Assembly: GCF_019355935.1 (NCBI RefSeq)
Contig: NZ_CP079925.1
Location: 2,666,001-2,730,000, forward strand
DNA from: Comamonas sp. Y33R10-2
GTDB taxonomy: Bacteria; Pseudomonadota; Gammaproteobacteria; Burkholderiales; Burkholderiaceae_C
Direction of reading: 5' to 3'
DNA: 64,000 nucleotides
The notes under the pieces are model-generated. The model worked only from the letters and a program-made list of their open reading frames with translations. It ran no database searches and was not told the origin of the DNA. Below are positions 42,282 to 50,821 of the stretch, in pieces; position 1 is the stretch's first letter; each line of letters begins with the position of its first letter. A program made the position numbers and the translations under genes.

Positions 42282-43604
42282 ATGGGAATGTTTGAATGGA
42301 CGCAAAAGTCGTCCGATGTATTACAAAACGGCGGTGTTATCGGCCCCGATGAGCGCCTGCCCTGGGGGCAGACCGGCCTGATGGGTATTCAGCACGTGAT
42401 CGCCATGTTTGGCTCCACCGTGCTGGCTCCCATCCTGATGGGCTTTGACCCCAACTTAGCGGTGCTGATGAGCGGTATCGGCACGCTGATCTTCTTTTTG
42501 ATCACTGGCGGCAAGGTGCCCAGTTACTTGGGCTCATCCTTCGCCTTTATTGGCGTGGTGAACGTTGCTACCGGCTACGTGGCCAGCCAAGGCCCTGCCA
42601 ACGCCAATATCGGCGTGGCGCTGGGCGGCATCATTGCCTGCGGCTTGGTCTACATGCTGGTGGGCGTGTTGGTGCAGGTAATTGGTACCGGCTGGATTGA
42701 ACGCTTTATGCCCCCGGTGGTGACCGGTGCGGTGGTGGCCGTGATTGGCTTGAACTTGGCGCACATTCCGGTCAAGAACATGGCATCCAACAACTTTGAG
42801 TCGTGGATGCAGGCGCTGACCTTTATGTCTGTGGCCTTGGTGGCAGTGTTCACCCGCGGCATGCTGCAGCGTTTGCTGATCTTGATCGGTCTGCTGGCAG
42901 CGAGCGTGCTCTACGCCGTGTTCACCAATGTCTTGGGCTGGGGCAAGCCTGTGGACCTGAGCGGTGTGGCTAACGCTGCATGGTTTGGTCTGCCTAGCTT
43001 GCATGCTCCTGTGTTCAGCACCAATGCCATGCTGCTCATCGTTCCTGTCGTCATTATTTTGGTGGCCGAGAACTTGGGCCACATCAAGGCCGTGACAGCT
43101 ATGACTGGCAAGAACCTAGACCAGTACATGGGCCGTGCCTTTATTGGTGACGGCGTGGCGACCATGGTCTCCGGCGCTGCTGGCGGCACCGGCGTGACCA
43201 CTTATGCTGAAAACATTGGCGTGATGGCAGCGACCCGCATCTATTCCACCGCCGTGTTCTTGGTGGCGGCTTTATTGGCTGTACTGCTGGGCTTTAGCCC
43301 CAAGTTTGGCGCGCTGATTCAGGCGATCCCTTTGCCTGTGATGGGCGGCGTCTCCATTGTGGTCTTCGGTCTGATCGCCATTGCTGGCGCCAAGATCTGG
43401 GTGGACAACAAGGTGGACTTCTCTGACATCAAGAACCTGATCGTGGCCGCTATCACTCTGATTTTGGGCACAGGAGAATTCACCCTGAAGTTTGGTGAGT
43501 TCGCACTGGGCGGCATCGGGACGGCTACCTTTGGTGCCATCATCATGTACGCTTTGCTGAGCCTGGGTGGTCGCAAATCTGAAACTCAGGTACAAGCTAA
43601 GTGA
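42282..43604 (+). CDS. uraA: Uracil-xanthine permease family (NCS2) transporter
   Basis: The 440-residue NCS2 protein is a nucleobase:proton symporter with about 12-14 helices. Visible are GLMGIQHVIAMFGSTVLAPILMG at the N-terminus (partly quoted), TGKVPSYLGSSFAFIGV, VVAVIGLNLAHIP, the ENLGHIKAVTAMTG and ENIGVMAATRIYS segments typical of uracil-type members. A strong AAGGAGAG precedes ATG 42282. UraA is suggested by family; uracil versus xanthine cannot be settled. It is monocistronic with a structured 3' region and terminator. Confidence 0.9.
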   Translation: MGMFEWTQKSSDVLQNGGVIGPDERLPWGQTGLMGIQHVIAMFGSTVLAPILMGFDPNLAVLMSGIGTLIFFLITGGKVPSYLGSSFAFIGVVNVATGYVASQGPANANIGVALGGIIACGLVYMLVGVLVQVIGTGWIERFMPPVVTGAVVAVIGLNLAHIPVKNMASNNFESWMQALTFMSVALVAVFTRGMLQRLLILIGLLAASVLYAVFTNVLGWGKPVDLSGVANAAWFGLPSLHAPVFSTNAMLLIVPVVIILVAENLGHIKAVTAMTGKNLDQYMGRAFIGDGVATMVSGAAGGTGVTTYAENIGVMAATRIYSTAVFLVAALLAVLLGFSPKFGALIQAIPLPVMGGVSIVVFGLIAIAGAKIWVDNKVDFSDIKNLIVAAITLILGTGEFTLKFGEFALGGIGTATFGAIIMYALLSLGGRKSETQVQAK

Positions 43605-43638
43605 GTGCAAACATGTAACCGGGGGACATTCCCCTGAC

Positions 43639-43736
43639 ACCAGCGCGGGGCCATTGAGGAATTGCTCGATGATTATGTACCGCGCTGGTAACATTTATCT
43701 CTAGAGACACTCCGCCCTACCCGGGCGGTTTTTTTT
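43639..43736 (+). ncRNA. Structured 3'UTR of uraA; candidate small RNA
   Basis: After the permease stop, a perfect 10-bp inverted repeat ACCAGCGCGG (43639-43648) and CCGCGCTGGT (43680-43689) with a 31-nt loop is followed by the terminator stem CCGCCC / GGGCGG (43712-43728) and a T8 run. This is the layout of a 3'UTR-derived small RNA, but expression is unknown. Confidence 0.3.
43712..43736 (+). terminator. Terminator after the NCS2 permease
   Basis: CCGCCC pairs with GGGCGG around TACCC, followed by T8. It lies 107 bp past the permease stop. Confidence 0.85.
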
Positions 43737-43837
43737 AGAGTTGCCGACCAAGCATCTAGCATGAGCCACGAAAACAGCATTGTTGGAGCGGGCTGGGCTT
43801 GTGTGTGAGGAAGGGCTCTCTGAGTTTGGAGCAGACA

Positions 43838-45352
43838 ATGACCATCGCAGATCGCGTACGTTTCCCGGATTTCCTCTCACGCGTCATGACGGCCGAAGAT
43901 GCCGCAGCCATGATTCCTCATGGCGTTAACGTCGGTATGAGCGGCTTTACCGGAGCCGGCTACCCCAAGGCCTTGCCCGCAGCCATCGCAGCGCGCGCCA
44001 AGGCCGAGCATGCTCAAGGCAAGCCTTACAAGATTAATGTGTGGACGGGTGCATCCACCGCCGCCGAATGCGACGGCGTGATGGCTGAAGCGGGTGCGCT
44101 GGGTCAGCGCCTGCCCTTCAACACCGACCCGACTGCCCGTAAAGCCATCAACACCGGTGATATCGACTTCATCGACATGCACCTGTCCCATGTGGCGCAG
44201 CACGCATGGTTTGGCTTCTTGGGCCAGATGAACATCGCCGTGATCGAAGTGGTGGGCGTTACGGCTGATGGTTTGTTGATTCCTTCCACCGCGGTGGGGA
44301 ACAACAAGACTTGGTTAGAGATTGCCGACAAGGTCATCCTCGAAGTCAACACCAAGATGTCCGCCAAGCTCGAAGGCATGCACGACATTTACTACGGCAC
44401 CGCCATCCCGCCACGCCGCATGCCTATCAACATGACGCATGCTGACCAGCGCATTGGTGAGCAGTACCTGAAGGTGGACCCTTCCAAGGTCATCGCCGTG
44501 GTGGAAACCGGCAAGGGCGACCGCGACAACGTGTTTGCTGCGCCCGATGCACAGTCCAACACCATTGCTGCGTCCATCATCGACTTCCTCGCACACGAGA
44601 TGAAGATGGGCCGTTTGCCCAAGGAAATGTTGCCTATCCAGTCTGGCGTGGGCAACGTGGCCAACGCCGTGCTGGCAGGCCTGCTGACGGGCCCGTTTGA
44701 GAACCTGCTGGGCTTTACCGAAGTACTGCAAGACGGCATGCTGGACCTGCTGCGCTCGGGCAAGATGAGCAAGGCATCGGCAACTTCTATTTCTTTGTCT
44801 GGAAAGGCCTTCAAGGACTTCGAAGACAACATCGACTTTTACCGCGAGCGCATCATCTTGCGCCCGCAAGAAATCTCGAACCACCCGGAGCTGGTGCGCC
44901 GCTTGGGCATCATCGCCATGAACTCGATGATCGAAGCCGACATCTACGGCAACATCAACTCCACCCACGTCATGGGCACAGGCATGATGAACGGCATCGG
45001 CGGCTCGGGTGACTTTGCGCGCAACGGCTACCTGTCCTTCTTCGTCACACCTTCCGTGGCCAAGGAAGGCAAGATCAGCTGCATCGTGCCCATGTGCTCG
45101 CATGTGGACCACACAGAGCATGACACCCAGATCATCGTTACCGAGCAAGGTCTGGCTGATCTGCGCGGCCTGTCGCCCAAGCAGCGTGCCAAGGTCATCA
45201 TCGACAAGTGCGCCCACCCCGACTACCGCGACCAGTTGCAAGACTACTTCGACCGCGCACGCGCCAAGGGTGCGCAGCACACGCCGCACATCCTGACAGA
45301 GGCACTGAGCTGGCACCAGCGCTTCATGGACAAGGGCGACATGCGAGCCTGA
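43838..45352 (+). CDS. Acetyl-CoA hydrolase/succinyl-CoA:acetate CoA-transferase
   Basis: This 504-residue enzyme is in the acetyl-CoA hydrolase/transferase family, exchanging CoA between acetate and succinate or hydrolysing acetyl-CoA. The N-terminal HGVNVGMSGFTGAGYPKALP, the middle GVGNVANAVLAGLL and the NGIGGSGDFARNGYLSFF glycine-rich loop near the C-terminus are family signatures. ATG 43838 (MTIADRVRF) is used; the in-frame 43799 start adds unfamiliar residues. It is preceded by a weak GGAG ahead of CAGACA. A strong terminator follows at 45407. Confidence 0.9.
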   Translation: MTIADRVRFPDFLSRVMTAEDAAAMIPHGVNVGMSGFTGAGYPKALPAAIAARAKAEHAQGKPYKINVWTGASTAAECDGVMAEAGALGQRLPFNTDPTARKAINTGDIDFIDMHLSHVAQHAWFGFLGQMNIAVIEVVGVTADGLLIPSTAVGNNKTWLEIADKVILEVNTKMSAKLEGMHDIYYGTAIPPRRMPINMTHADQRIGEQYLKVDPSKVIAVVETGKGDRDNVFAAPDAQSNTIAASIIDFLAHEMKMGRLPKEMLPIQSGVGNVANAVLAGLLTGPFENLLGFTEVLQDGMLDLLRSGKMSKASATSISLSGKAFKDFEDNIDFYRERIILRPQEISNHPELVRRLGIIAMNSMIEADIYGNINSTHVMGTGMMNGIGGSGDFARNGYLSFFVTPSVAKEGKISCIVPMCSHVDHTEHDTQIIVTEQGLADLRGLSPKQRAKVIIDKCAHPDYRDQLQDYFDRARAKGAQHTPHILTEALSWHQRFMDKGDMRA

Positions 45353-45406
45353 CCGGGCACATAGTCCGCTTGGTGCTAGCTTTTGCGCCGCCAAGTCCAT
45401 AGCATC

Positions 45407-45437
45407 AAAGGGCACTCTGCAAGGAGTGCCCTTTTTT
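45407..45437 (+). terminator. Terminator after the CoA-transferase gene
   Basis: AAAGGGCACTC pairs with GAGTGCCCTTT around TGCAAG, with T6 after. It is 55 bp beyond the stop and just ahead of the thioesterase start. Confidence 0.92.
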
Positions 45438-45457
45438 CATGCACAACAAGGACTGGT

Positions 45458-45931
45458 ATGGCGATCTGGACCCGAGAGCTTGATTTGAAAGCACTGAACG
45501 CAGGCAGTGCCAACACGGCAATTTCACACCTGGGTATTGAGTTCACCGAATACGGTGACGAGTATGTTTGCGCCCGCATTCATGTGGATGAGCGCACTTG
45601 CCAGCCCTATGGAATCTTGCACGGCGGCGTCAGCGTGGTGCTGGCCGAAACATTGGGTTCTATGGCTGCGGCCTGCAGCATTCCTGATGGCTACCGCTGC
45701 GTGGGCCTGAGCGTGACTGCCAATCATGTGCGCGCAGGCCGCAAGGGTAGCTGGATTACGGCCACTGCCCGACCGGTGCACTTGGGTCGAACCACCCATG
45801 TGTGGGGCATTGAACTGCGCGATGAAGACGGAAAAATGACCTGCAACTGCAGTCTGACCATGGCTATCTTGCCGCCTGAAGCTGCGAAAAATACTCGCCT
45901 TGATGTGGCGTCTCTGGGCGGGGTCGCCTAG
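45458..45931 (+). CDS. Hotdog-fold thioesterase (PaaI-like)
   Basis: The 157-residue protein has the hotdog fold and the helix with HGGVSVVLAETLGSMAA, followed by VGLSVTANHVRAGRKGSWI. These are features of PaaI/YdiI-like acyl-CoA thioesterases that free CoA from aryl or acyl thioesters. ATG 45458 with ACAAGGAC upstream is chosen, giving MAIWTRELD; the longer frame overlaps the terminator. The substrate is not defined. It ends 5 bp before the convergent M48 gene. Confidence 0.87.
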   Translation: MAIWTRELDLKALNAGSANTAISHLGIEFTEYGDEYVCARIHVDERTCQPYGILHGGVSVVLAETLGSMAAACSIPDGYRCVGLSVTANHVRAGRKGSWITATARPVHLGRTTHVWGIELRDEDGKMTCNCSLTMAILPPEAAKNTRLDVASLGGVA

Positions 45932-45935
45932 CGCT

Positions 45936-46769
45936 TCAACGCTTACGTGCTTGCTCGAACAGGCCCGTGACGCGGGGCACATTGTCTTCAAGCTCGCGTA
46001 TGCGGTTGGGACCTGTGGGGTGGGTAGAGAGAAAGCTCACGCCGCTTTGGCCGGTAGCTTCACCCATCTTGCGCCACAGGCTTACGGAGGCCTGCGGGTT
46101 GTAGCCGGCGCGGGCGGCTAGCTCCAGGCCGACCAAGTCGGCATCGCTTTCATCGCTGCGGCTGAATTTAAGGCTCAGCAACTGCCCGCCCAAGCGCGCT
46201 GCTGTGCTGCCAATATCGCCAAGTCCCAACAGTTGCGCGCCCAGCGATATGCCTAGGCTGGTGGCCTGATTTTTGGCCAGTTGCTCGCGTGAATGCTCGC
46301 GCAATGCGTGTGCCATCTCATGCCCCATGATCATGGCGATTTCATCATCCGTCAGCTTGAGCTGGTCGATGATGCCGGTGTAAAAAGCAATCTTGCCCCC
46401 GGGCATGCAAAAAGCGTTGATCTGCTTGCTGCCAATGAGGTTGACCTCCCATCGCCACTGGCTGGCACGCGGATTCCACTGCACAGCATGTGGAATGAGG
46501 CGTTGCGCAATGCTGCGCAGGCGTTGCAGTTGGGCATTGTTGCTGTCGGCGAGCGCCCCTTTGGCCTTGGCTTGCTGCAGCAATTCTTGGTACTGCTGGG
46601 TGGCTGAATTTTCAAGCGTTTCAGCGGGCACCAGTTGGCGCATCATGGATGACTTTCCCACATCCACTTGAGCTTGTGCTGGCGTGTGTATTAGCGCAGT
46701 GCAGGCAAGTGTTAGCAGCAGGTAGTTGCGAGTAACGGAGTGGCGCAGGAAGGAGGGGATGGCTTGCAT
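45936..46769 (-). CDS. M48 family metalloprotease
   Basis: The 277-residue protein has a signal sequence (RNYLLLTLACTALIHTPAQA) and the zinc motif HEMAH in IMGHEMAHALREHSREQ, followed by SRSDESDADLVGLELAARAG with the third ligand Glu. It is a periplasmic M48-like protease of the type that monitors outer-membrane assembly (compare LoiP/YcaL), though this is by motif only. ATG 46769 is used, an earlier in-frame ATG being at 46799. It converges with the thioesterase gene. Confidence 0.9.
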   Translation of the reverse strand: MQAIPSFLRHSVTRNYLLLTLACTALIHTPAQAQVDVGKSSMMRQLVPAETLENSATQQYQELLQQAKAKGALADSNNAQLQRLRSIAQRLIPHAVQWNPRASQWRWEVNLIGSKQINAFCMPGGKIAFYTGIIDQLKLTDDEIAMIMGHEMAHALREHSREQLAKNQATSLGISLGAQLLGLGDIGSTAARLGGQLLSLKFSRSDESDADLVGLELAARAGYNPQASVSLWRKMGEATGQSGVSFLSTHPTGPNRIRELEDNVPRVTGLFEQARKR

Positions 46770-46805
46770 ACGCCCAAGTTTATGCGAGCCGAACCTCACT
46801 AAAAG

Positions 46806-47723
46806 TCAGATATTTTCCGTAGATTTTCTCTCGGCTTGCACCACCAGCCACAGGCCGCCAATCACGCCCAAAAGACCCAGCACCGACCACCATTGCGGGC
46901 GTTCACCCACGATCAGCAAAGACAGGGCAAAGGCAGTAATCGGCTCTGCCTTGCTCAGTGCCACTCCCGTGGCTGCGGACATGCTGCGCAAGCCTATGGA
47001 GAACAGCAAATAGGCGAAACCTGTGGTGACCATGCCCAGATAGATAACCACAACCCAGCCGCTGGCGCTGGTCTGTAATGGGCCGCCTAGCCAAGCGGCA
47101 AAGGGTAGCGACATTAGCGCGGCGCAGCCAAACACCCAGGCATTGACTGTGGCCACACGGGCTTGCATCACCAGCGCTTGGTTCACCAGCGCATAGGCGG
47201 CATAGGACAGCCCCGCCAGCAGGCACAGCGCCATACCGCCCCAAGGCAGGTTTTGCGGGTCGGTTGCAGCCAGCGCCATGACAATGCCGCCACCCACGCC
47301 GATGCAAGTGCCCAGCCACCACTGCGGGCTGGGCATGCGGTTTTGCACTATCGCCTGCATCAGCCCTGCCCAGATAGGGCCGCTGCCAATCGCCAACGCC
47401 GTGCCTAGCGCGACGCCACAGGCTTTGATGCCTGCGAAAAAGCTGAGGTTGTAGACGGCCATGCACAGCCCGCAAAACAGCACGCGACCCCAGCGCAGCG
47501 GGGATGAGCGGTGGCCTTTGTCCATCACCATCGCAAGTGCGACAAAGAACAACGCTGCCATGACCATGCGTAGGCCGCCCACCCAGTAAGGTGAGAGCTG
47601 CGCCGGTGCAAAGTGCTGGGCCGTGCCCGTGGTGCCCCAGAGCATGGCTGCCGCCAGCACCAGACCTATGGGGGCGAATGAGGCGCTGGTGGCGGGAGAA
47701 GAGAGTGTGGCTTGAGATGACAT
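46806..47723 (-). CDS. EamA/DMT family transporter
   Basis: This 305-residue permease is a drug/metabolite transporter with ten helices in two EamA repeats. Recognisable are ALVLAAAMLWGTTGTAQHF at the N-terminus and the second half starting AALSMLSFAAW-like, with SIGLRSMSAATGVALSKAEP and a C-terminal VLGLLGVIGGLWLVV. The family exports or imports amino acids and small metabolites. It lies 72 bp downstream of an AraC-type regulator on the same strand and may be controlled by it. Substrate not assigned. Confidence 0.88.
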   Translation of the reverse strand: MSSQATLSSPATSASFAPIGLVLAAAMLWGTTGTAQHFAPAQLSPYWVGGLRMVMAALFFVALAMVMDKGHRSSPLRWGRVLFCGLCMAVYNLSFFAGIKACGVALGTALAIGSGPIWAGLMQAIVQNRMPSPQWWLGTCIGVGGGIVMALAATDPQNLPWGGMALCLLAGLSYAAYALVNQALVMQARVATVNAWVFGCAALMSLPFAAWLGGPLQTSASGWVVVIYLGMVTTGFAYLLFSIGLRSMSAATGVALSKAEPITAFALSLLIVGERPQWWSVLGLLGVIGGLWLVVQAERKSTENI

Positions 47724-47795
47724 GAGAGCACCATCATGCGCTGGCGCAACTGCAGCAACTATCGAAAAACGCTTGTGGTGAATGCGGTGGCTAGA

Positions 47796-48491
47796 TCAGC
47801 GCTGCTCACGCAACTGGCGCGATGTCACACCTCTATCGCGCCGCAGCGCATAGGCCAGTGCGCTGGCTGATGCATAACCGCAGCGCAGGGCCGTAGCCTC
47901 CAACGCTGTGCCTTGCTTGAGTTGCTGCACGGCAGCATCAAGGCGCAGGCTGCGCAACCAGTCTTGCGGGGTGGTGCCCACCAGTTCTACAAAGCGTGTA
48001 TGGAATTGTGCCACGCTCAAATGCATCAACGTTGCTAGCCGTGCTGTGGGCCAGCTTTCATGCAGCGCAGCTTGCACCCGATGCTGCAGCCATTGCATAT
48101 CCAGCCCCCGGCGTTGCAGCAGGGTTGGGGCTTGCAGCACCAAGGCCATTTGCGCAGCTGCTGACAAGCTCGATTGGGGGTAGCGCAGCGGCGGCGGCAC
48201 GGCAAAGCGGCGCAGCTTGTCCAGCCCCGGCGCCATGGGGACATCAATCACCAGTACTTGCGTTTGCGGCGGGGCCAGATAACCGTGGTCTGTGCCGGCA
48301 GGGATGACCATGCCGCAGGCACCATCTACAAAGCTGGGCCTGCCGCCCACTTCCAGCTCCATACGGCCCTGCAGCGCAAACAAAATCTGCGCATAGCCGT
48401 GAGCATGGGCTTGATGCTCACCGCTGTAGCTGCGCACCGAGGTTTGTGCCTCGTCAAGCGCTGCATGCGTGTGTGCGGTGTGGCAAATCAT
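47796..48491 (-). CDS. AraC family regulator with cupin domain
   Basis: The 231-residue protein has a small cupin domain (HAHGYAQILFALQGRMEL, GMVIPAGTDHGYL) followed by a C-terminal AraC pair of helix-turn-helices (ATLMHLSVAQFHTRFVEL and ATALRCGYASASALAYALRR). ATG 48491 is used. It precedes the EamA transporter gene on the same strand and is divergent from the AmpG-type permease. The likely inducer is unknown. It is unlike the 6347 regulator except in fold. Confidence 0.87.
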   Translation of the reverse strand: MICHTAHTHAALDEAQTSVRSYSGEHQAHAHGYAQILFALQGRMELEVGGRPSFVDGACGMVIPAGTDHGYLAPPQTQVLVIDVPMAPGLDKLRRFAVPPPLRYPQSSLSAAAQMALVLQAPTLLQRRGLDMQWLQHRVQAALHESWPTARLATLMHLSVAQFHTRFVELVGTTPQDWLRSLRLDAAVQQLKQGTALEATALRCGYASASALAYALRRDRGVTSRQLREQR

Positions 48492-48589
48492 GGGTCAACA
48501 ATTGAGGGCTGAGGGCGCGTCAGTCGATGGTAGCGCGACCCCCAACGCACGGGCAACCGATAATGCCGATTGCCTTAAAGAATCAGACC

Positions 48590-49948
48590 ATGACCGAGTC
48601 GACCCAAACCAACAGCAGCTCCTCCTCCGCAGATGTCGTCATCAAGTCCAAGCGCAGTTGGGCTCAGGCCATTAAGGTCTACGCCCAACCCGCTAGCTTG
48701 CGTATGCTGGCTTTGGGCTTCTCAGCGGGCTTGCCCCTGCTGCTGGTAATTGGCACTTTGAGCTTTTGGCTGCGCGAGGCGGGTATTGACCGCAGCACGA
48801 TCGGATTTTTGAGCTGGGTGGGGCTGGCTTACGCCTTCAAATGGGTCTGGTCGCCCTTGGTCGATCGCTTGCCTTTACCGATCGCCACCAGACTGCTGGG
48901 TCGCCGCCGCAGTTGGTTGTTGTTTTCGCAGTTGCTGGTTGCGGCTGGGTTGCTGGCAATGTCTTTTATGGACCCCCAGCAAGCCTTGCAACCGCTGGTG
49001 ATCTGCGCGGTGCTGGTGGCGTTTGGCTCGGCCACGCAAGATATTGCCCTCGATGCCTACCGCATCGAATCGGCCAAGGTGGATGACCAAGCCGCGCTGG
49101 CCGCGACCTATCAGACCGGTTATCGCTTGGCCATGATTTGGGCTGGCGCAGGCGTGCTGTGGGTGGCAGCCAAGGTGCAAGGAGAAGCGCAGGGCTATGT
49201 GGTGCAGGCTTGGCATGTGGCCTATACCGTGATGGCGGCCAGCATGTTGGTGGGCATGATTACGGTGCTGTTCTCGCCCGAGCCTGAGGCCCGCCCCATG
49301 CCGGCAGCGCGCAACGCAGCTGAGTGGATTCAAGGCGCGTTGATCTCCCCGTTTGCAGACTTCATCAAACGTTACCGTTGGCAGGCGCTGCTGCTGCTGG
49401 CGCTGATTGGCCTGTATCGCGTAAGTGATGTGGTTATGGGCAATATGGCCAACCCCTTCTATGTAGACATGGGCTACACCAAGGAAGAGGTGGCGGCGGT
49501 CACCAAAATGTTTGGCGTCATCATGACGCTACTAGGCGGCTTTGTCGGCGGCGTCATGGCCGTGCGCTGGGGCGTGATGCGTGTGTTGATGCTGGGCGCC
49601 ATTTTGTCGGCCGGCACCAACTTGCTGTTTGCTTGGCTGGCCACGCGTGGCCACGATGTATCGGCCTTAATCTGGGTGGTCAGTGCTGACAATTTGGCGG
49701 GCGGCATTGCTTCAGCCGCCTTCATCGCCTACCTCTCGGGTCTGACCAATGTGCAGTACTCAGCCACGCAATACGCGCTGTTTAGCTCCATGATGCTGCT
49801 CGCGCCCAAATGGTTGGGCGGCTACTCAGGCATGTTTGTCGATGCCTATGGCTACGAGGCATTTTTCCAAACCACGGCTCTCATGGGCTTCCCCGTCCTG
49901 CTGCTGATTGCTTTAGCTTCAAGGGTGAAAATGGGATCTAGCCATTGA
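48590..49948 (+). CDS. ampG: AmpG-type muropeptide permease
   Basis: The product, about 452 residues from ATG 48590, is a major-facilitator protein resembling AmpG, which imports GlcNAc-anhMurNAc peptides for cell-wall recycling. Segments PASLRMLALGFSAGLPLLLV and LSFWLREAGIDRSTIGFLSW open the protein, and YAFKWVWSPLVDRLPLP is a family feature. SATQYALFSSMMLLAPKWLGGYSG lies near the C-terminus. The alternative start at 48563 exists. Family assignment is firm; substrate is by family. No beta-lactamase gene is nearby. Confidence 0.85.
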   Translation: MTESTQTNSSSSSADVVIKSKRSWAQAIKVYAQPASLRMLALGFSAGLPLLLVIGTLSFWLREAGIDRSTIGFLSWVGLAYAFKWVWSPLVDRLPLPIATRLLGRRRSWLLFSQLLVAAGLLAMSFMDPQQALQPLVICAVLVAFGSATQDIALDAYRIESAKVDDQAALAATYQTGYRLAMIWAGAGVLWVAAKVQGEAQGYVVQAWHVAYTVMAASMLVGMITVLFSPEPEARPMPAARNAAEWIQGALISPFADFIKRYRWQALLLLALIGLYRVSDVVMGNMANPFYVDMGYTKEEVAAVTKMFGVIMTLLGGFVGGVMAVRWGVMRVLMLGAILSAGTNLLFAWLATRGHDVSALIWVVSADNLAGGIASAAFIAYLSGLTNVQYSATQYALFSSMMLLAPKWLGGYSGMFVDAYGYEAFFQTTALMGFPVLLLIALASRVKMGSSH

Positions 49949-49949
49949 A

Positions 49950-49985
49950 ATATATTGACTTTTAGCTATCGTTTTTATAGTTTCT
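49950..49985. repeat. TAGCTAT-family repeat
   Basis: Contains ATTGACTTTTAGCTATCGTTTTTATAG, matching the boundary of the AT-rich family. It sits just after the AmpG-type stop. Confidence 0.55.
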
Positions 49986-50071
49986 CGGTTTACCCAACTT
50001 TACGTGCCAGACAAGAGCAGGTCATCTGCGTGCCCCAGCATGAAGCCTTGATGAAATATGAAGGCGCGAGC

Positions 50072-50821
50072 ATGACTACACTGCCCCCTATGAGCACGCA
50101 CCAACTTTTGATGATTGAGGATGACGTTCGCCTAGCGCAAATGGTGAGCGACTATTTGGGCAATAACGGCCTGGACGTGATCCATAAGGCGGACGGCAAA
50201 AGCGGTCTAGACCAATTGCAGCCGGCAGATGGCAGCTCGCCAGAGCAGCCTGATCTGGTGATTTTGGACTTGATGCTGCCCGATATGGACGGCCTTGAAG
50301 TTTGCCGCCGAATTCGCGCCATCCCCGGTGCTGCCGGTCAAGTACCCGTGCTGATGCTGACCGCCAAGGGCGACCCCATGGACCGCATCATCGGGCTAGA
50401 GCTGGGCGCTGACGACTACCTGCCAAAACCCTTTGAGCCGCGCGAGCTGCTGGCCCGCATCCGCGCTATCTTGCGCCGCAAGGGTAGTGAAAGTCAGGCT
50501 GCGCCTGCCACTGCTGTTATGCGTTTTGGCGGCCTAGAAATTGACCGCGACGCGCGCACTGTCGCCGTGGGCGATCAGGTGGCAGATCTGACGTCTTACC
50601 AGTTTGACTTGCTGGTGGCCTTGGCAGAGCGAGCAGGCCGTGTGCTAACCCGCGACCAGATCATGGAGGCGGTGCGAGGCCGCGAGTTAGAGGCCTTTGA
50701 CCGCTCCATTGACGTCCACATGGGCCGCATCCGCGCCGCGATTGAGGCCGACCCCAAAGCTCCCAAGCGCATTTTGACGGTGCGTGGTGTGGGCTATGTT
50801 TTTGCCAAGCAACAAGACTGA
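50072..50821 (+). CDS. OmpR-family response regulator
   Basis: The 249-residue regulator has an N-terminal receiver (MIEDDVRLAQMVSDYL, phospho-acceptor Asp in LVILDLMLPDMDG, KPFEPREL) and a C-terminal winged helix (RFGGLEIDRDARTVAVGD, GRVLTRDQIMEAVRGR). This is the RstA/OmpR type. ATG 50072 or 50090 is the start; the 50072 ATG has GAAGGCG upstream. Its stop overlaps the kinase start (TGATG), so they are translated together. The regulon is not predicted. Confidence 0.92.
   Translation: MTTLPPMSTHQLLMIEDDVRLAQMVSDYLGNNGLDVIHKADGKSGLDQLQPADGSSPEQPDLVILDLMLPDMDGLEVCRRIRAIPGAAGQVPVLMLTAKGDPMDRIIGLELGADDYLPKPFEPRELLARIRAILRRKGSESQAAPATAVMRFGGLEIDRDARTVAVGDQVADLTSYQFDLLVALAERAGRVLTRDQIMEAVRGRELEAFDRSIDVHMGRIRAAIEADPKAPKRILTVRGVGYVFAKQQD

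Noticed and set aside
44315..45415. A 366-codon open frame antisense to the CoA-transferase gene
   Set aside because: The sense-strand product has clear family motifs; the antisense frame has His/Val/Ala-rich composition typical of shadow frames.
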